Source: a virus | Virus record (IMG/VR): IMGVR_UViG_3300028581_002181 | Span: 1 to 64,000 of that record | Strand: one strand, 5' to 3' | DNA: 64,000 bases | In this document: one piece after another, positions 30,401 to 39,487 of the stretch | Layout: each line of letters opens with the position of its first letter | How positions within the stretch are numbered: position 1 is the first letter of the stretch | Notes under the pieces: model-generated | What the model saw: only the letters and a program-made list of their open reading frames with translations | Told to the model about the DNA's origin: nothing | Database searches by the model: none | Made by a program: the position numbers and the translations under genes

Positions 30401-32195
30401 TAATGTGATTGTGAACAATTCTTTGTACACCACTGATTTTCCAACCAAGACTGTGATTTTTAACAGTGCTCCGACCAACAATGCACAGATCAATATAATC
30501 ACCATGAGTATCAATGGTGAAAATATTATAGATACTGATACTTTCTTAGGAGATGGCAGCACATTTATATTTGTGACCAGAGGCAAATACACCGTTAATC
30601 AATCATCTTATATCAAAGTTAATGGTCAAACAGTTTCGTATATTTTGGGAGAAACTGACAGTGGATATCAATACACTGGCATGACATTGATAAGATTTGC
30701 AGTGCCTCCAGCAGCAGGCAGTGTGATCACCTATGTGTTATACAACAGTGTCAGCAAAACTTTCAGCGAAGTCACTTATGATGATTTTTTAGGAGATGGC
30801 AGCACTGCTGTTTATACTCTAAGTCCTACACCTTTCAACCAAGAACCACTCACACACAATGTGATAGTGAAAGTGGGCAACAGCGTACTCAATGCAGGAT
30901 ACAACGAAAGATTCGATGTCACGTCAAATAGACAGTATGCACTCAACAATTGGCAACAAACTGTTGGATCTGTTTTGAATACTGATGTGAGAGTTTTTCT
31001 AAATGGTATAGAGTTGATTGCCACTCAATACAGATGGGAAAGTGCCACCAGCAGTGTATTTTTAGAATTAGGTGTGGGCACAGTGGGTGATAAATTAAAA
31101 GTTTATGTGATTTCAGATGGTGATTACACAGTGGTTGGCAATACTCTCACTTTAGATTCTGCACCCACAATAGCTCAGTCAATCAAAGTATGGCAGTTCA
31201 CTAATCATGACGTGGAACAAATAGAACGTATTAATTATGATGTGGTAGCTAGAAGTACTTTGATTGTTGCCAGCGAAGATTATTTTGAATATCAAAATTT
31301 AACCAACGGTATTGTGCGTTTGCGCGACCCTGCTTTGGATGCACAATATGTATGGGTGTCGGTGAATGGCACAACTCTATCTCCAAGTGTGGATTATAAA
31401 ATTTCAAATGATCAACAGTTGTTGAAAATTCGAACTCCTCTACAGCCAAACGACGTGTTGGATATTGTACACTTTACTGCGCCCAAATACAATGTAAAAT
31501 TTGGATTTAGACAGTTCAAAGACATGCTGAATAGAACACACTACAAACGTCTTGGTAATGATTACAAATATTATTTGACTCAAAATTTATATTGGTACAG
31601 TCAAGAAATATTTTTGACTGATACCACAGGATTATCTGTGCCAAATCCTATCACTGGAAGACCAGGAGTGTTGTTCATTGATGGCGAAAGAATTGAATAT
31701 TTCTTAAAATACGACAACAAAGTGGGTCAATTGAGACGAGGCACATTGGGCACTGGCATAAAATCAGTGTACACTGTGGGAGTTGAAGCATTTGATCAGT
31801 CTGCTTTCCAAAATGTTCCTTATGCTGATGAAACAGTTACAGAAGTATTCACCAGTGATGGATCTACCGAAAATATTACTTTGAGCTGGATACCACAGTC
31901 GGCCAATGAGTTTGAAGTATTTGTGGCAGGCAAAAGATTGAGAAAAAACAGTATTCGTCAATACAATGTCACACTGGGCATGGACAGTCCTGAAGCAGAT
32001 GTGATTTTACCAGCAGAATTCAGTGTGACTGGCACTTCCACTACCTTGACCTTGACTGTGGCACCCCCCATAAATACTCGCATTACAGTGGTGCGTAGAC
32101 TGGGTAAACTATGGAATCCAGACACAGCATTGAGTCAAACAGAGAATGACATAGCAAGATTCTTGCGTGCAAAAGAAGTGAGTTTGCCGCAATAA
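24411..32195 (+). CDS. Giant structural/tail protein, C-terminal part of a frameshifted gene
   Basis: The 2,594-residue reading frame has only a TTG at 24411 as a start within the overlap and no ribosome site, supporting the split-gene reading. FG-GAP propeller text (FGSAFDVNDSGSVLAVAI, then FGNNLDFDGNTLVVSS) continues the propeller begun in the preceding frame. Two GSGY-type repeats (near 1,195 and 1,560) and six repeats of the GDGSTxxFxL type (from about residue 1,805) follow. The ending is R-RLGKLWNPDTALSQ. Repeats like these occur in tail-fibre and adhesin-like proteins. Together with the previous part it would be about 4,910 residues, the largest protein of the phage. Confidence 0.7.
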   Translation: MIDEKIDEIINIDLIITAPTVGDVLNTDSANGTVAYIFTQGTQSIIYLKDVTGNLTDAAQIKLGPTPVGDYTRVLLEDYDSVAGWWKIDVPSPGTTSGQSDNKKSLVVRDIIKAGDPRTAFLYFNSLDTQQAQSILPTVITPASQLSILSYYKTESIPGYSIYTGDIFDNRFLVRAPKSMSDVLPTATYDEVGIWFNTIQTGIPPVVTEPTALDLPFEDLNGVKEIIDVWNGFLRVLAQPDGLGTFYVPTVGDTVQDDATGSQAEVTYVKVIGFNLLQIYIKNKTGSFSVGTDFGPPVNLTLIGTPNRTVGVIQRSELEDAVVGSLFVFNNPSVLTPISNSAYHFINGLEYYLYQDITQDGVSRQASVPARTNRDYKQTFNIPAGLGYNSGLTEQGIFMVYQRQRNNSYTLYQSFIVPQAQPAALSAEGNFLGLGTSVKMRQNNNVITLYVGTASTNGGASAGRLYFVKKAASIPDWHLNVNPLYTGLFDVTETYYTNDLAAYNDVIYKSLTIQGPGSFNAIFWEEQPEGIDYLGFVPPGPIPGSPSFPTIEGDSTQNIQSVTSFGSAFDVNDSGSVLAVAIDDLVDSSVQKKLVVYRLNNNRYQFAQTLTSPDSGEDNSEFASKIAVSNNGMFIAVSSPKADQVVTDGGVVYLYKQINGVFQTVQTLTSPQPKATERFGNNLDFDGNTLVVSSLNGDTELNFSLDQGLTYFDKGATTFNTKIYNTGSIYVYENYNDVLIYANEFSVNNTNLSEFGKNLKIIDNHVYASLPYYMNDLSSPNTEGLIIDFRKSTDSNTWVNHKSPMYTVDLHKVKSIFLYNVKTKKLISKLDYLDPIQGKIAGTAEQELYYKTNYDPAIYTNGQAGVTVDVQTSWSKEQVGRLWWDLSTVKFYNAYQNNIIFANNYWNKIFPGSSIDVCEWVESTYTPQEWNALASSNSAASVLAGISGTARYNTATYAERRVYDYISKSFSVRYYFWVKDKKTLPNIEGRKITAFDVAQLIEDPRKQFYRHVTLLSDNKFSLYHVSNLLENQDIAINFNFWNIEDKNINIHNQYQLISDGVSYSRPNKEIESVWFNSLIGYDENFRTVPDEKLSIKYKYGTLRKPRQSWFINRIEALKQLIERINAVCSKNLIVYNNDISRLSESQIKPSSVKRLYDLSKDSFADLAFVGTANVTPAVLTPVIVDGKIITVNIATPGSGYKVVPTYKIVDPSNTGSGAELTLTINVSGQITSVTVNRSGSNYSSNTRIEVRKFSVLIESDENVNGKWAIYNWDEEENIWNRSILQAYNVNSFWNYVDWYAENYGKFTEIDYSISDSYKLQLINDEIGDIVKIENIGTGGWILLEKIDNKPDVDYTINYKTVGRQNGTIQFSNQLFDFTSSVTVGFNNTSYDLNTYDYQPITETRIILETIRDYIFINELEIEYNQLFFASLRYVFSEQSSVDWAFKTSFVKGKHNVGELSQKVVYKNDNLENYQDYIDEVKPYKTKVREYISAYELLDNDPTGVTDFDLPATYNSQTNKIEVSVAKIANNQINGYNLTNTYPNKHWLDNLGFKIKEIKISNSGSGYLGVPVLHILGGGGTGAAAKAYVTNGRVIRIEIISQGSGYTSAPTISIQGTLSAGGITATAVAILGDSLIKSTHIRVKFDRTTGTLLINDLVRTENFVGTGNQPKFLLKWPINLKSNKITVTVNQRRALFSEYIYNNAEDTSKSYLRSKGFVAFNQPPALGSSIQIQYEIDANVLQTQDRVNLLYNPTTGQLGKDLAQLIDGIDYGGVEVRSFSFGGGTGWDADPYFSSTWDTYDTTFEDEVFRLDGSTNTFVLSQPLAAGVNYNIYKNGVRIDDPNYGTLQPVSNPNALMKTIVGDGSTTVVQIDEQIIPTVNNDLIVIRKSTSDGSFLPDPDAYDTLLQGGDLTYNTATGILAQDIIVDGDGFVTPTTSKGPEELVPGQVLDTVDIQVYDRSGETGSRINSYNYRGNGTTTTFVIDSLPQSQEGVFVKVNNVIVNNSLYTTDFPTKTVIFNSAPTNNAQINIITMSINGENIIDTDTFLGDGSTFIFVTRGKYTVNQSSYIKVNGQTVSYILGETDSGYQYTGMTLIRFAVPPAAGSVITYVLYNSVSKTFSEVTYDDFLGDGSTAVYTLSPTPFNQEPLTHNVIVKVGNSVLNAGYNERFDVTSNRQYALNNWQQTVGSVLNTDVRVFLNGIELIATQYRWESATSSVFLELGVGTVGDKLKVYVISDGDYTVVGNTLTLDSAPTIAQSIKVWQFTNHDVEQIERINYDVVARSTLIVASEDYFEYQNLTNGIVRLRDPALDAQYVWVSVNGTTLSPSVDYKISNDQQLLKIRTPLQPNDVLDIVHFTAPKYNVKFGFRQFKDMLNRTHYKRLGNDYKYYLTQNLYWYSQEIFLTDTTGLSVPNPITGRPGVLFIDGERIEYFLKYDNKVGQLRRGTLGTGIKSVYTVGVEAFDQSAFQNVPYADETVTEVFTSDGSTENITLSWIPQSANEFEVFVAGKRLRKNSIRQYNVTLGMDSPEADVILPAEFSVTGTSTTLTLTVAPPINTRITVVRRLGKLWNPDTALSQTENDIARFLRAKEVSLPQ
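27960..29260 (+). repeat. GSGY-type protein repeats in the giant protein
   Basis: Two related segments, ITVNIATPGSGYKVVPTYKI...GSGAELTLTINVSGQITSV (nt 27967-28120) and IKISNSGSGYLGVPVLHI...GGTGAAAKAYVTNGRVIRI...GSGYTSAPTISI (nt 29072-29260), show the same GSGY-x-x-x-P and G-x-G-A pattern. They lie about 1.1 kb apart. Such repeats form small beta domains in phage tail proteins. Confidence 0.6.
29820..31920 (+). repeat. Tandem GDGST-type beta repeats
   Basis: Six degenerate copies begin at about 29836 (LDGSTNTFVL), 29992 (VGDGSTTVVQI), 30325 (RGNGTTTTFVI), 30546 (LGDGSTFIFV), 30788 (LGDGSTAVYTL) and 31853 (TSDGSTENITL). Each is followed by a V-x-V-N-G-x-x-type strand. Spacing is 150-350 bases where adjacent. 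The repeat is at protein rather than DNA level. Confidence 0.7.
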
Positions 32196-32198
32196 ATA
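32191..32198 (+). promoter_or_regulatory. Late promoter box before the structural/tail-fibre genes
   Basis: AATAAATA overlaps the stop of the giant gene and precedes the ATG at 32219 by 20 bases. AAAAGG (32205-32210) lies between as a ribosome site. Confidence 0.55.
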
Positions 32199-32218
32199 CA
32201 TGATAAAAGGATGATCTA

Positions 32219-32821
32219 ATGAATAATTTTAACGAACACAACGGCACGCTGATACAAGGACACATCAAAATACTGGATCCAAACACTGGTGAAATATTAG
32301 TGAACAAACGCAATGCCATACACTATGAAAACATGAGCATTGGATTGGCAGAAAGTTTGGCCAATGAAGGTCAAGGATTTATTAATTCCATGGTGTTCGG
32401 CACAGGTGGTACCTACATTGATCCCACAGGTATTGTGACCTATCTTACTCCCAACAGCACTGGTACCAACGCCACTTTATACAATCAAACTTTCAGCAAA
32501 GTGGTGGATGACAGATCAGTCAGCAACACAGATCCAGTGAGAAATAAAATTGAAACTAGACACGTGAGTGGTACCAATTATACAGACATACTGGTAACTT
32601 GTTTGTTGGACTATGGTGAGCCCAGTGGTCAAGACGCTGTGGATGCTGCTACAGGCACAGAAAGTTTATACGTATTTGATGAATTAGGATTACAAAGTTA
32701 CTCCAGTGCAGGCACAGGTAGATTATTGACGCATGTAATATTTCACCCTGTACAAAAAAGTTTAAACAGATTGATACAGATAGATTACACAGTAAGAATA
32801 CAAAGTTTATCAGGATTATAA
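32219..32821 (+). CDS. Conserved T4-like structural protein
   Basis: The 200-residue product matches a virion protein conserved in marine T4-like phages: ILDPNTGEILVNKRNAIHYE, then MVFGTGGTYIDPTGIVTYL, NQTFSKVVDDRSV and TCLLDYGEPSGQDA. Its exact role is not known; the place between the giant protein and the tail fibres suggests a baseplate rim or fibre attachment protein. All of the gene is intact. Confidence 0.75.
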   Translation: MNNFNEHNGTLIQGHIKILDPNTGEILVNKRNAIHYENMSIGLAESLANEGQGFINSMVFGTGGTYIDPTGIVTYLTPNSTGTNATLYNQTFSKVVDDRSVSNTDPVRNKIETRHVSGTNYTDILVTCLLDYGEPSGQDAVDAATGTESLYVFDELGLQSYSSAGTGRLLTHVIFHPVQKSLNRLIQIDYTVRIQSLSGL

Positions 32822-32833
32822 TTGACATAAAAT

Positions 32834-34861
32834 ATGGCATACACAGTAAATTTTACAGATGTGGTCAACAAAGGCAGTCTTACTGTGGACGACGGCACAG
32901 TGAATCAGCAGACCAGTTTGTCATTGCCAGGACGTAATACCACTTCATACGGTACCATCATAGCAGAAAATTTTTTACATTTGTTAGAAAATTTTGCCAA
33001 GAACACTGCTCCAGTAAATGCAGTGGAAGGCCAGTTGTGGTATGATACCACAGTGGGTGTGGATCAATTAAAAATTTATGACGGCACACAATGGGTGGCT
33101 GCAGGTGGTTTAAAAAAAGCACTTACTCAACCTTTAGCTGGTGAGAGTGTGGTAGGTGACCTTTGGGTAGACACAGACAATCAACAATTATATCTATTCA
33201 CAGGATCAGGTTGGGTATTGGTGGGTCCAGAGTTCAGTCAAGGACTCAGCACAGGCAGTAAACCATTTGAAATAATTGGCACAGATAATCTCACATACAC
33301 TGTGGTTTTATTAGAAGTACAAACAAAACCAGTGGCCATTATCAGTACCAAGGCCTTTACACCTAAAGCTGCAATCACAGGATTCAGCACTATTCAACCA
33401 GGAATTAATCTCAGTGCTGCCAACATTGAAGGCGCAGGAGTGGGTAAACTTTATGGCACAGCACAAAAAGCAGATGCATTAATTGCTGCCAATAACGAAG
33501 TGGTTTCAGGATCTTTATTTTTAAGAAAAGACAAATCAAATATCGCTGACTTTTCATTAAAAATTAACAATAATGATGGTTTGGATGTGGGCAACAGTGC
33601 CACTCTTAACATTGGCATTGAAGGACAAGCAGCTATTATCAGTCATAAAACTGCAGGAGCCAATATAGATTTTAGAGTGAATGATCAAGGTGTCACTCGC
33701 ACAGTGATGAGAATAGATTCCAATACCAACGTGGGAATCAATAATTTAGCACCTGCTGAAGCACTGGATGTCACGGGCAATATTAAAACTAGCGGAGAAC
33801 TATATGTGGATGCAGTGACCAACGCTAACAACGTGAACACTGGTGCACTAATAGTTAAAGGTGGAGTTGGCATAGCTAAAAAATTATATGTGGGAGAAAC
33901 AACAACTTTTCAAGACAGTATTACAAGCAGAGACATTGCACCCAATGCCAACAACACATACAATATTGGTTCAGTCAGCAACAGATATTTGAACATATAT
34001 GCCAACAACTTTGTGGGCAATCTCACAGGTAATATCACAGGCACAGTGAGCGGTGCTTCAGGAACCAGTAATAAATTGACCAGTTTGACCACATTTGCTA
34101 TGAGCGGTGATGTGAGTGCACCAAGTTTTGCATTTGATGGACAAACAGGAGGCACAACAAAAACATTTGTGACTTCGGTCAGCAACAGTTTTATTGCCAA
34201 CAAAACTGGACAAGCATCTTCATTGTCCAGCGATGAATTTATATTTAATAGGGTGTCAGGCACCACAGGAGTTTTCAAAATCAATAGAGACAATCTGTTC
34301 AATGCTATTGCTAAAATACCCACAGGCAGTGTTTTCCCTTATGCTGGATCCTCAACACCAGCATATTGGTTATTGTGTGATGGATCAGAAGTGTTAAGAA
34401 GCACTTATCCTGAACTATTTGCTGTGGTAGGACACAGTTTTGGCACACCACCCAGTGGTACTGGATCATATTTTTTATTGCCTGATTTTCGAGGCAGATT
34501 GCCTTTGGGTCGTGACAACATGGGCGGTACATCAGCCAACAGAGTCACAAGTGTGTCTGCAGACTCCTTGGGAGGATTTGGTGGCACAGAAAACAAAACT
34601 ATAGGCATCCAGAATTTACCTGAACACGAACATGATTTACAAGGTGCAGCAGGTGCACAATACTACGCCATTAGAGACGTGCCAGGCATAGGCGCAGGTG
34701 AAGTCACAGCAATCACTTATGATGCTCCCACAGGCGCAGGACAAGGTTCAGCTATTGCCAGCAGCGGTGGCGTGGCCAATCCCACAGTGGGTCAACCACA
34801 GGATGTGATGAATCCATTCTTGACCATTAATTACATAATTTACACAGGACAAACACCATAA
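32834..34861 (+). CDS. Tail-fibre-type protein with collar domain (paralogue 1)
   Basis: A 675-residue fibre protein. The N-terminus (about 1-115) has the shared domain LPGRNTTSYGTIIAENFLHL...GQLWYDT...LKIYDGTQWV, also present in the two following genes. The C-terminus (from about residue 497) is a phage collar domain: TGSVFPYAGSSTPAYWLLCD, then PDFRGRLPLGRDN and the HEHDL loop. Collar domains cap trimeric short tail fibres and can contact receptors. It ends at TAATG, overlapping the next start. Confidence 0.85.
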   Translation: MAYTVNFTDVVNKGSLTVDDGTVNQQTSLSLPGRNTTSYGTIIAENFLHLLENFAKNTAPVNAVEGQLWYDTTVGVDQLKIYDGTQWVAAGGLKKALTQPLAGESVVGDLWVDTDNQQLYLFTGSGWVLVGPEFSQGLSTGSKPFEIIGTDNLTYTVVLLEVQTKPVAIISTKAFTPKAAITGFSTIQPGINLSAANIEGAGVGKLYGTAQKADALIAANNEVVSGSLFLRKDKSNIADFSLKINNNDGLDVGNSATLNIGIEGQAAIISHKTAGANIDFRVNDQGVTRTVMRIDSNTNVGINNLAPAEALDVTGNIKTSGELYVDAVTNANNVNTGALIVKGGVGIAKKLYVGETTTFQDSITSRDIAPNANNTYNIGSVSNRYLNIYANNFVGNLTGNITGTVSGASGTSNKLTSLTTFAMSGDVSAPSFAFDGQTGGTTKTFVTSVSNSFIANKTGQASSLSSDEFIFNRVSGTTGVFKINRDNLFNAIAKIPTGSVFPYAGSSTPAYWLLCDGSEVLRSTYPELFAVVGHSFGTPPSGTGSYFLLPDFRGRLPLGRDNMGGTSANRVTSVSADSLGGFGGTENKTIGIQNLPEHEHDLQGAAGAQYYAIRDVPGIGAGEVTAITYDAPTGAGQGSAIASSGGVANPTVGQPQDVMNPFLTINYIIYTGQTP

Positions 34862-37053
34862 TGAGTTATAAAATTAACAAAACTGATGGCACACTGTTGA
34901 TAGATCTGCTGGATGGCAGCATAGATACATCAGTATCTGACATCACACTGATCGGAAGAAATTACAAAGGGTTTGGTGAGTTGATCAACGAAAACTTTGT
35001 GAAGATGCTGGAAAATTTTGCCAGTTCATCTGCTCCGGCCAATCCTTTGCGTGGTCAATTGTGGTATGACACCGCAGAAAACAGATTAAAAGTTTACAAC
35101 GGTACTGCATTTGCCACCAACGGAATTATTGTGGCCAGCACACAGCCCAATCTTGCCACTGGAGATATTTGGCTCAACAGTCTCACCAATCAGATGAGTT
35201 TTTTCGATGGCACTGATTTGGTGTTGGTGGGTCCAACACACACAGCAGCACAAGGAGTGTCAGGCTTTGTGGCTCAAAGCATATTAAACACACAAAATCA
35301 AACCAAGACTGTGCTGAAATTTTTTGTACAAAACACATTGATAGGTGTATGGAGTTCGGCTCAATTTACTCCCATAGCATCTCAAGTGATTTCAGAATTA
35401 ATTACTGGATCCAATCCATTGGGAACCATTTATCCAGGTTTTAATCTTGTCAATAATTCATACAAATACAGAGGCATTGCCACACTGGCAGAAGGATTGA
35501 TTGATGGATTAGGAACCACCATACTGGCTGATTCATTTTTGCGCAGTGATGCCAACGACATCACCACAGGCAGTTTAAAAATACAAAATAATTCAGGATT
35601 GACTTTGGGATTGAATGACAGTCTTCAATTAAAATTTGGCAGTGTGACTCTGCCCAACACTAATATTATTGTGAGCAATGTGAGCAATGCTGATATTGCT
35701 ATCAACGCTAAAAATCCTGCAGAATACACAGCCATATTTGTGGATGGCAGTGCTGCCAGAGTGGGCATATTCAACACCACTCCTGCATATTCATTGGACA
35801 TCACAGGAGATGTGAGAATACAAGGCAATCTAATCACCAGCGGCAACAGCACAGCAGTCACAGCAGAAGATTTAAGAGTGGAAGACAAAACTATTCAGTT
35901 GGCCACCATCACTGGATCAGCTTTGGGCGATGATGCCTACATAGATGGAGGTGGAATAATAATCAAGTCCACAGTGTCAGACAAATCATTGTTGTGGGAA
36001 GATTCCACAGATTCTTGGAAAAGTTCAGAACATTTTAATCTAGCCACTGGTAAAGGATACAAGATCAATGGTACCACAGTATTGAGTGCCACAGCATTGG
36101 GTGCCACAGTGATCAGTGCACCTGGCTTGACCAGCATAGGCACTTTGACCAGTTTGAATGTGGGCAATTTATCACTGTCAGGTATCACACTGAGTGCCAC
36201 AGGAAATTTACAACTGCAAGCCAGCACAAACATTATCAGCGTGCAAGGCTCTGCTCGGATCACAGGAATTGGTTTGCCCAGCGCAGCTTCAGATGCTGTA
36301 AGAAAAGATTATGTGGATGGATACTTGCCCATCAGTCTAGTGGCAGACATCACAGGATTTTCTGCATTGGCAGGCGGAGTAAATGGCAGCATCATAAGAT
36401 TATTAAATGATTTGTATCCAGTGGCAGGATATTCAGCAGCAGGATTGGGAATACCCTCAAGTGCCACAGGTAGAATAGCCAGAGTACACACGGTGGAGTC
36501 AGGCTCATTGAATGTGAATATTCCTGGAGCAAATTTAGAATCAGCTCTGGATGAATCAACCACAGCCGTGGATCAAACTTTGAATGCTGCTCCCAACACA
36601 GTGCAAACCATTCAGACCTATCTCAGCGGTGCAGCACTGTTGGATTCAGGACATATTAGAATTACCACTCCAACAGCACATTTTTATGAAGTGGGCAACA
36701 CAGTGACTATTTCAGGTTGTAATGGATCAGGAGTGTTTGCTCCCACAGGATTTGATGGCACATACACAGTGGCCAAAGTGATAGAAAATGTTATTCCCAG
36801 CACTCAGTTTGACATCAATATTTCAGCCACCATACCAGGCATAAATTCAGTGTCAGGTGCACTGTACAACAACAGTAGTGCTGCAGTGACCAGAACACCT
36901 CAACTGGGTAATTCCAACAAAACTGTGCTGCAGGATGTAGCTTTCAGCACTGTGACAGGCACTGTGACTGCTGTGGTCAACAGAGGTCTAAAACAATTCA
37001 TAGTTTCAGGGGGTGCTTGGACATTCCACAGTGATTTAACATCCACTGTGTAA
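34861..37053 (+). CDS. Tail-fibre-type protein (paralogue 2)
   Basis: 730 residues. The start repeats the domain of the preceding gene (IGRNYKGFGELINENFVKML and GQLWYDTAENRLKVYNG), showing tandem duplication. A central segment (about 467-480) ITGIGLPSAASDAVRKDYVD is the linker typical of phage fibre knobs. The C-terminus differs from paralogue 1 and has no collar domain. Divergent C-termini on a shared base suggest different receptor or chaperone specificities. Confidence 0.75.
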   Translation: MSYKINKTDGTLLIDLLDGSIDTSVSDITLIGRNYKGFGELINENFVKMLENFASSSAPANPLRGQLWYDTAENRLKVYNGTAFATNGIIVASTQPNLATGDIWLNSLTNQMSFFDGTDLVLVGPTHTAAQGVSGFVAQSILNTQNQTKTVLKFFVQNTLIGVWSSAQFTPIASQVISELITGSNPLGTIYPGFNLVNNSYKYRGIATLAEGLIDGLGTTILADSFLRSDANDITTGSLKIQNNSGLTLGLNDSLQLKFGSVTLPNTNIIVSNVSNADIAINAKNPAEYTAIFVDGSAARVGIFNTTPAYSLDITGDVRIQGNLITSGNSTAVTAEDLRVEDKTIQLATITGSALGDDAYIDGGGIIIKSTVSDKSLLWEDSTDSWKSSEHFNLATGKGYKINGTTVLSATALGATVISAPGLTSIGTLTSLNVGNLSLSGITLSATGNLQLQASTNIISVQGSARITGIGLPSAASDAVRKDYVDGYLPISLVADITGFSALAGGVNGSIIRLLNDLYPVAGYSAAGLGIPSSATGRIARVHTVESGSLNVNIPGANLESALDESTTAVDQTLNAAPNTVQTIQTYLSGAALLDSGHIRITTPTAHFYEVGNTVTISGCNGSGVFAPTGFDGTYTVAKVIENVIPSTQFDINISATIPGINSVSGALYNNSSAAVTRTPQLGNSNKTVLQDVAFSTVTGTVTAVVNRGLKQFIVSGGAWTFHSDLTSTV

Positions 37054-37061
37054 GATAAATA
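37054..37061 (+). promoter_or_regulatory. Late promoter box before tail-fibre paralogue 3
   Basis: GATAAATA lies 21 bases before the ATG at 37083, with GAGGA (37071-37075) as ribosome site. It follows immediately after the stop of the preceding gene. Confidence 0.6.
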
Positions 37062-37082
37062 AACTTGTAAGAGGAAAAAAAT

Positions 37083-38519
37083 ATGCCATATCAAATAGAT
37101 CTAACTAACGGAACGCTGCTTACTACCATACAAGATGGTACCATAGACCAAACCACCAACCTAAAACTGGTGGGCAGAAACTATGCAGGCTACGGAGAAA
37201 TTCAAAACGAAAACTTTGTGCATCTATTGGAAAATTTTGCCAGCAACAATGCACCCAGCAGACCTTTGGATGGTCAGATATGGTTTGACACAGCAGCCAA
37301 CAAATTAAAATTTTATGACGGTGTAAAATTTAGAACCACAGGTGGTGCTGAAGTGGGCACTACTCAACCAGCTGGATTGACCACTGGAGATTTTTGGTGG
37401 GACACTGGCAATGACCAGCTGTATGCTTACAATGGCACATCATTTGTGTTGGTGGGACCACAAGGAGTTGGAGCCACAACCACCCAGTTGAAGAGTCGCA
37501 CAGTCAAAGACACACTGAATGTGAATCAACCCATCATAGAAGGCATCATAGATGATGTCACAGTATTTTTAATCAGCAACAGTCAATTCACCATCAACAC
37601 AGTGGATCCCACTCAATTTATCACAGGATTTGACAGTGTGAAAAAAGGTATCACCATGGTGAACACGCAGAACGCCACAGGTGGAGTCACCAGCACAGAT
37701 CATAGATTTTGGGGCACAGCAGCCAACGCATTGAAACTGGGTGGAGTGGATGCTGCAAACTTTTTACAGGTGGGTGGCAACACCAATTTTGATGATACTG
37801 GATTCACAGTGGGCAGCGGCAATGATCTTAGAGTGAGTATTATCAATGGCAACGAAGGTAGAATTATCAACGAAGTAGGCTCAATAATTAAAATGGGAGC
37901 CAGCAACACACACTCAGTGAGTGTGACTGCCACAGGTATTAATCCACAACTGACTAACACATTCACTTTGGGCACAGCAGGCAACGTGTTCAGCAATGTG
38001 TATGCTACCAACTTCACAGGACTGGCTTCAGAAGCCACAGCAATCAAAGTAAGTTCCACATTGTACAGTGGGTCAACTGCTGCAGGAGTAAACACAGTGG
38101 CATTGCGAGATGCTTCAGGCAATTTAACAGCCAACATTTTCAATGGAGTGGCCACTCAAGCAAGATATGCGGATTTGGCAGAAAAATATTTGGCAGACGG
38201 CAATTGGCCCATTGGCACAGTGATGAGCATAGGCGGTGCAAAAGAAATTCAAAAGGCCACTGAAGGCAGCATAGTGGTGGGCGTGGTGAGCGGTGCTCCA
38301 GCATATTTGATGAACGCTGAACTGCAAGGTGGCACTGCAGTGGCCATCAAAGGCAGAGTGCCAGTTTTGGTAACAGGTGCAGTGACCAAAGGTGACAAAA
38401 TCGGGGTGAGCAGCACAGCAGGAATTGGTATCAAAGTCACAGAAGGTGATTATTTTGCAGTGGCTTTGGAAGCTGACAGCAGATCAGGCGTCAAACTGGT
38501 TGAGTGCTATATCAAATAA
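37083..38519 (+). CDS. Tail-fibre-type protein (paralogue 3)
   Basis: 478 residues with the shared N-terminal base (VGRNYAGYGEIQNENFVHLL, GQIWFDTAANKLKFYDG). The last 115 residues begin ARYADLAEKYLADGNWPIGT and form a distinct domain found at the ends of marine T4-like fibres; it resembles the self-assembly or cleavage ends of other fibre proteins, but this is inference. Its own promoter separates it from the two upstream paralogues. Confidence 0.75.
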   Translation: MPYQIDLTNGTLLTTIQDGTIDQTTNLKLVGRNYAGYGEIQNENFVHLLENFASNNAPSRPLDGQIWFDTAANKLKFYDGVKFRTTGGAEVGTTQPAGLTTGDFWWDTGNDQLYAYNGTSFVLVGPQGVGATTTQLKSRTVKDTLNVNQPIIEGIIDDVTVFLISNSQFTINTVDPTQFITGFDSVKKGITMVNTQNATGGVTSTDHRFWGTAANALKLGGVDAANFLQVGGNTNFDDTGFTVGSGNDLRVSIINGNEGRIINEVGSIIKMGASNTHSVSVTATGINPQLTNTFTLGTAGNVFSNVYATNFTGLASEATAIKVSSTLYSGSTAAGVNTVALRDASGNLTANIFNGVATQARYADLAEKYLADGNWPIGTVMSIGGAKEIQKATEGSIVVGVVSGAPAYLMNAELQGGTAVAIKGRVPVLVTGAVTKGDKIGVSSTAGIGIKVTEGDYFAVALEADSRSGVKLVECYIK

Positions 38520-38590
38520 TAATCAATATGATGTCTAAAATATTCATGGGACAGTTCAACCCAACTAAATACTCGTATAGGAAATAATTT

Positions 38591-39487
38591 ATGGCAGTAG
38601 GTGATCCAATAACAGCAGCAAGGTACAATATTATTCAGTCCACAGTGGCCAACGTGCTGAGCACAGGATCAGGAGATTCTGGATATGGACAAGCACTGCA
38701 AAGCAATCAAGTTGCACAGAATCAGTTGATCGAAGACGATCACATGAACACTTTGAGATTGGACATACGCAAAGCCTATCTGCATCAAAACAATTCATAT
38801 CCCACATTGACTGTGGTCAGCACTGCAGACACAGTGACTGATAACACACTAAACAATTCATATGCAACTTTTGAAACATTGGCCACCAACATCAATACCA
38901 ACCGCAACACCATCAGCGCCAGCAGATTGACCACAGGCAGCACAGCATCCAGTTATGTGAGAACCACCACTTGGAATGCCACACGTGTGGGCAACTTCAC
39001 AGTGACTTTTGCCAGCACCAATGCTGCTAGACATTTTTTCAACTCAGGCGGAGCAGTACAGATTGATATGAGTGTCACAGCCGGCACGGTCAAGAACAAT
39101 GATTGGAACACAATGTTCATCACCAATATGGGAACCTTAACTTTTGCTAACCTTGCTTCCAGCAGATCAGGTGCAGGTGGCACATTGACTTCATCTGTGG
39201 CTTATACCACACTGACTACCAGTTATCAAACAGTGTATTCCAGCGTTGGCAGTGGTGTGTACGCAGCCAGCAATTTCAACATTCAAGTGCGATTCACAAA
39301 CATTTCCAGCTTAGTGATAGAGTTTCAGATCACCTTGAATGATGCTGCCGCAGGCACTATAGATGAAGACGTGGCAGCTAATCTCAACATCAACGTGAAC
39401 AGACGCATAGCCAACGGTGCCTTGAGTGATCCCATCACCATCGCAGAACCTACTTTTGGTGTCATGAGCGGCACAGTCACAGCCTAA
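38591..39487 (+). CDS. Virion/tail-fibre-associated protein
   Basis: 298 residues. The start VGDPITAARYNIIQSTVANV and GYGQALQSNQV matches a family of marine T4-like virion proteins. The rest is Ser/Thr/Asn rich, beta-strand type, with no cysteines and no catalytic motif. It follows the tail-fibre genes after a 70-base gap, which contains a CTAAATAC box and a TAGGA ribosome site just upstream of the ATG. Confidence 0.6.
   Translation: MAVGDPITAARYNIIQSTVANVLSTGSGDSGYGQALQSNQVAQNQLIEDDHMNTLRLDIRKAYLHQNNSYPTLTVVSTADTVTDNTLNNSYATFETLATNINTNRNTISASRLTTGSTASSYVRTTTWNATRVGNFTVTFASTNAARHFFNSGGAVQIDMSVTAGTVKNNDWNTMFITNMGTLTFANLASSRSGAGGTLTSSVAYTTLTTSYQTVYSSVGSGVYAASNFNIQVRFTNISSLVIEFQITLNDAAAGTIDEDVAANLNINVNRRIANGALSDPITIAEPTFGVMSGTVTA

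Noticed and set aside
38528-38587. 19-codon reading frame between fibre and virion genes
   Set aside because: No ribosome site and no similarity; probably chance in an A/T-rich leader.
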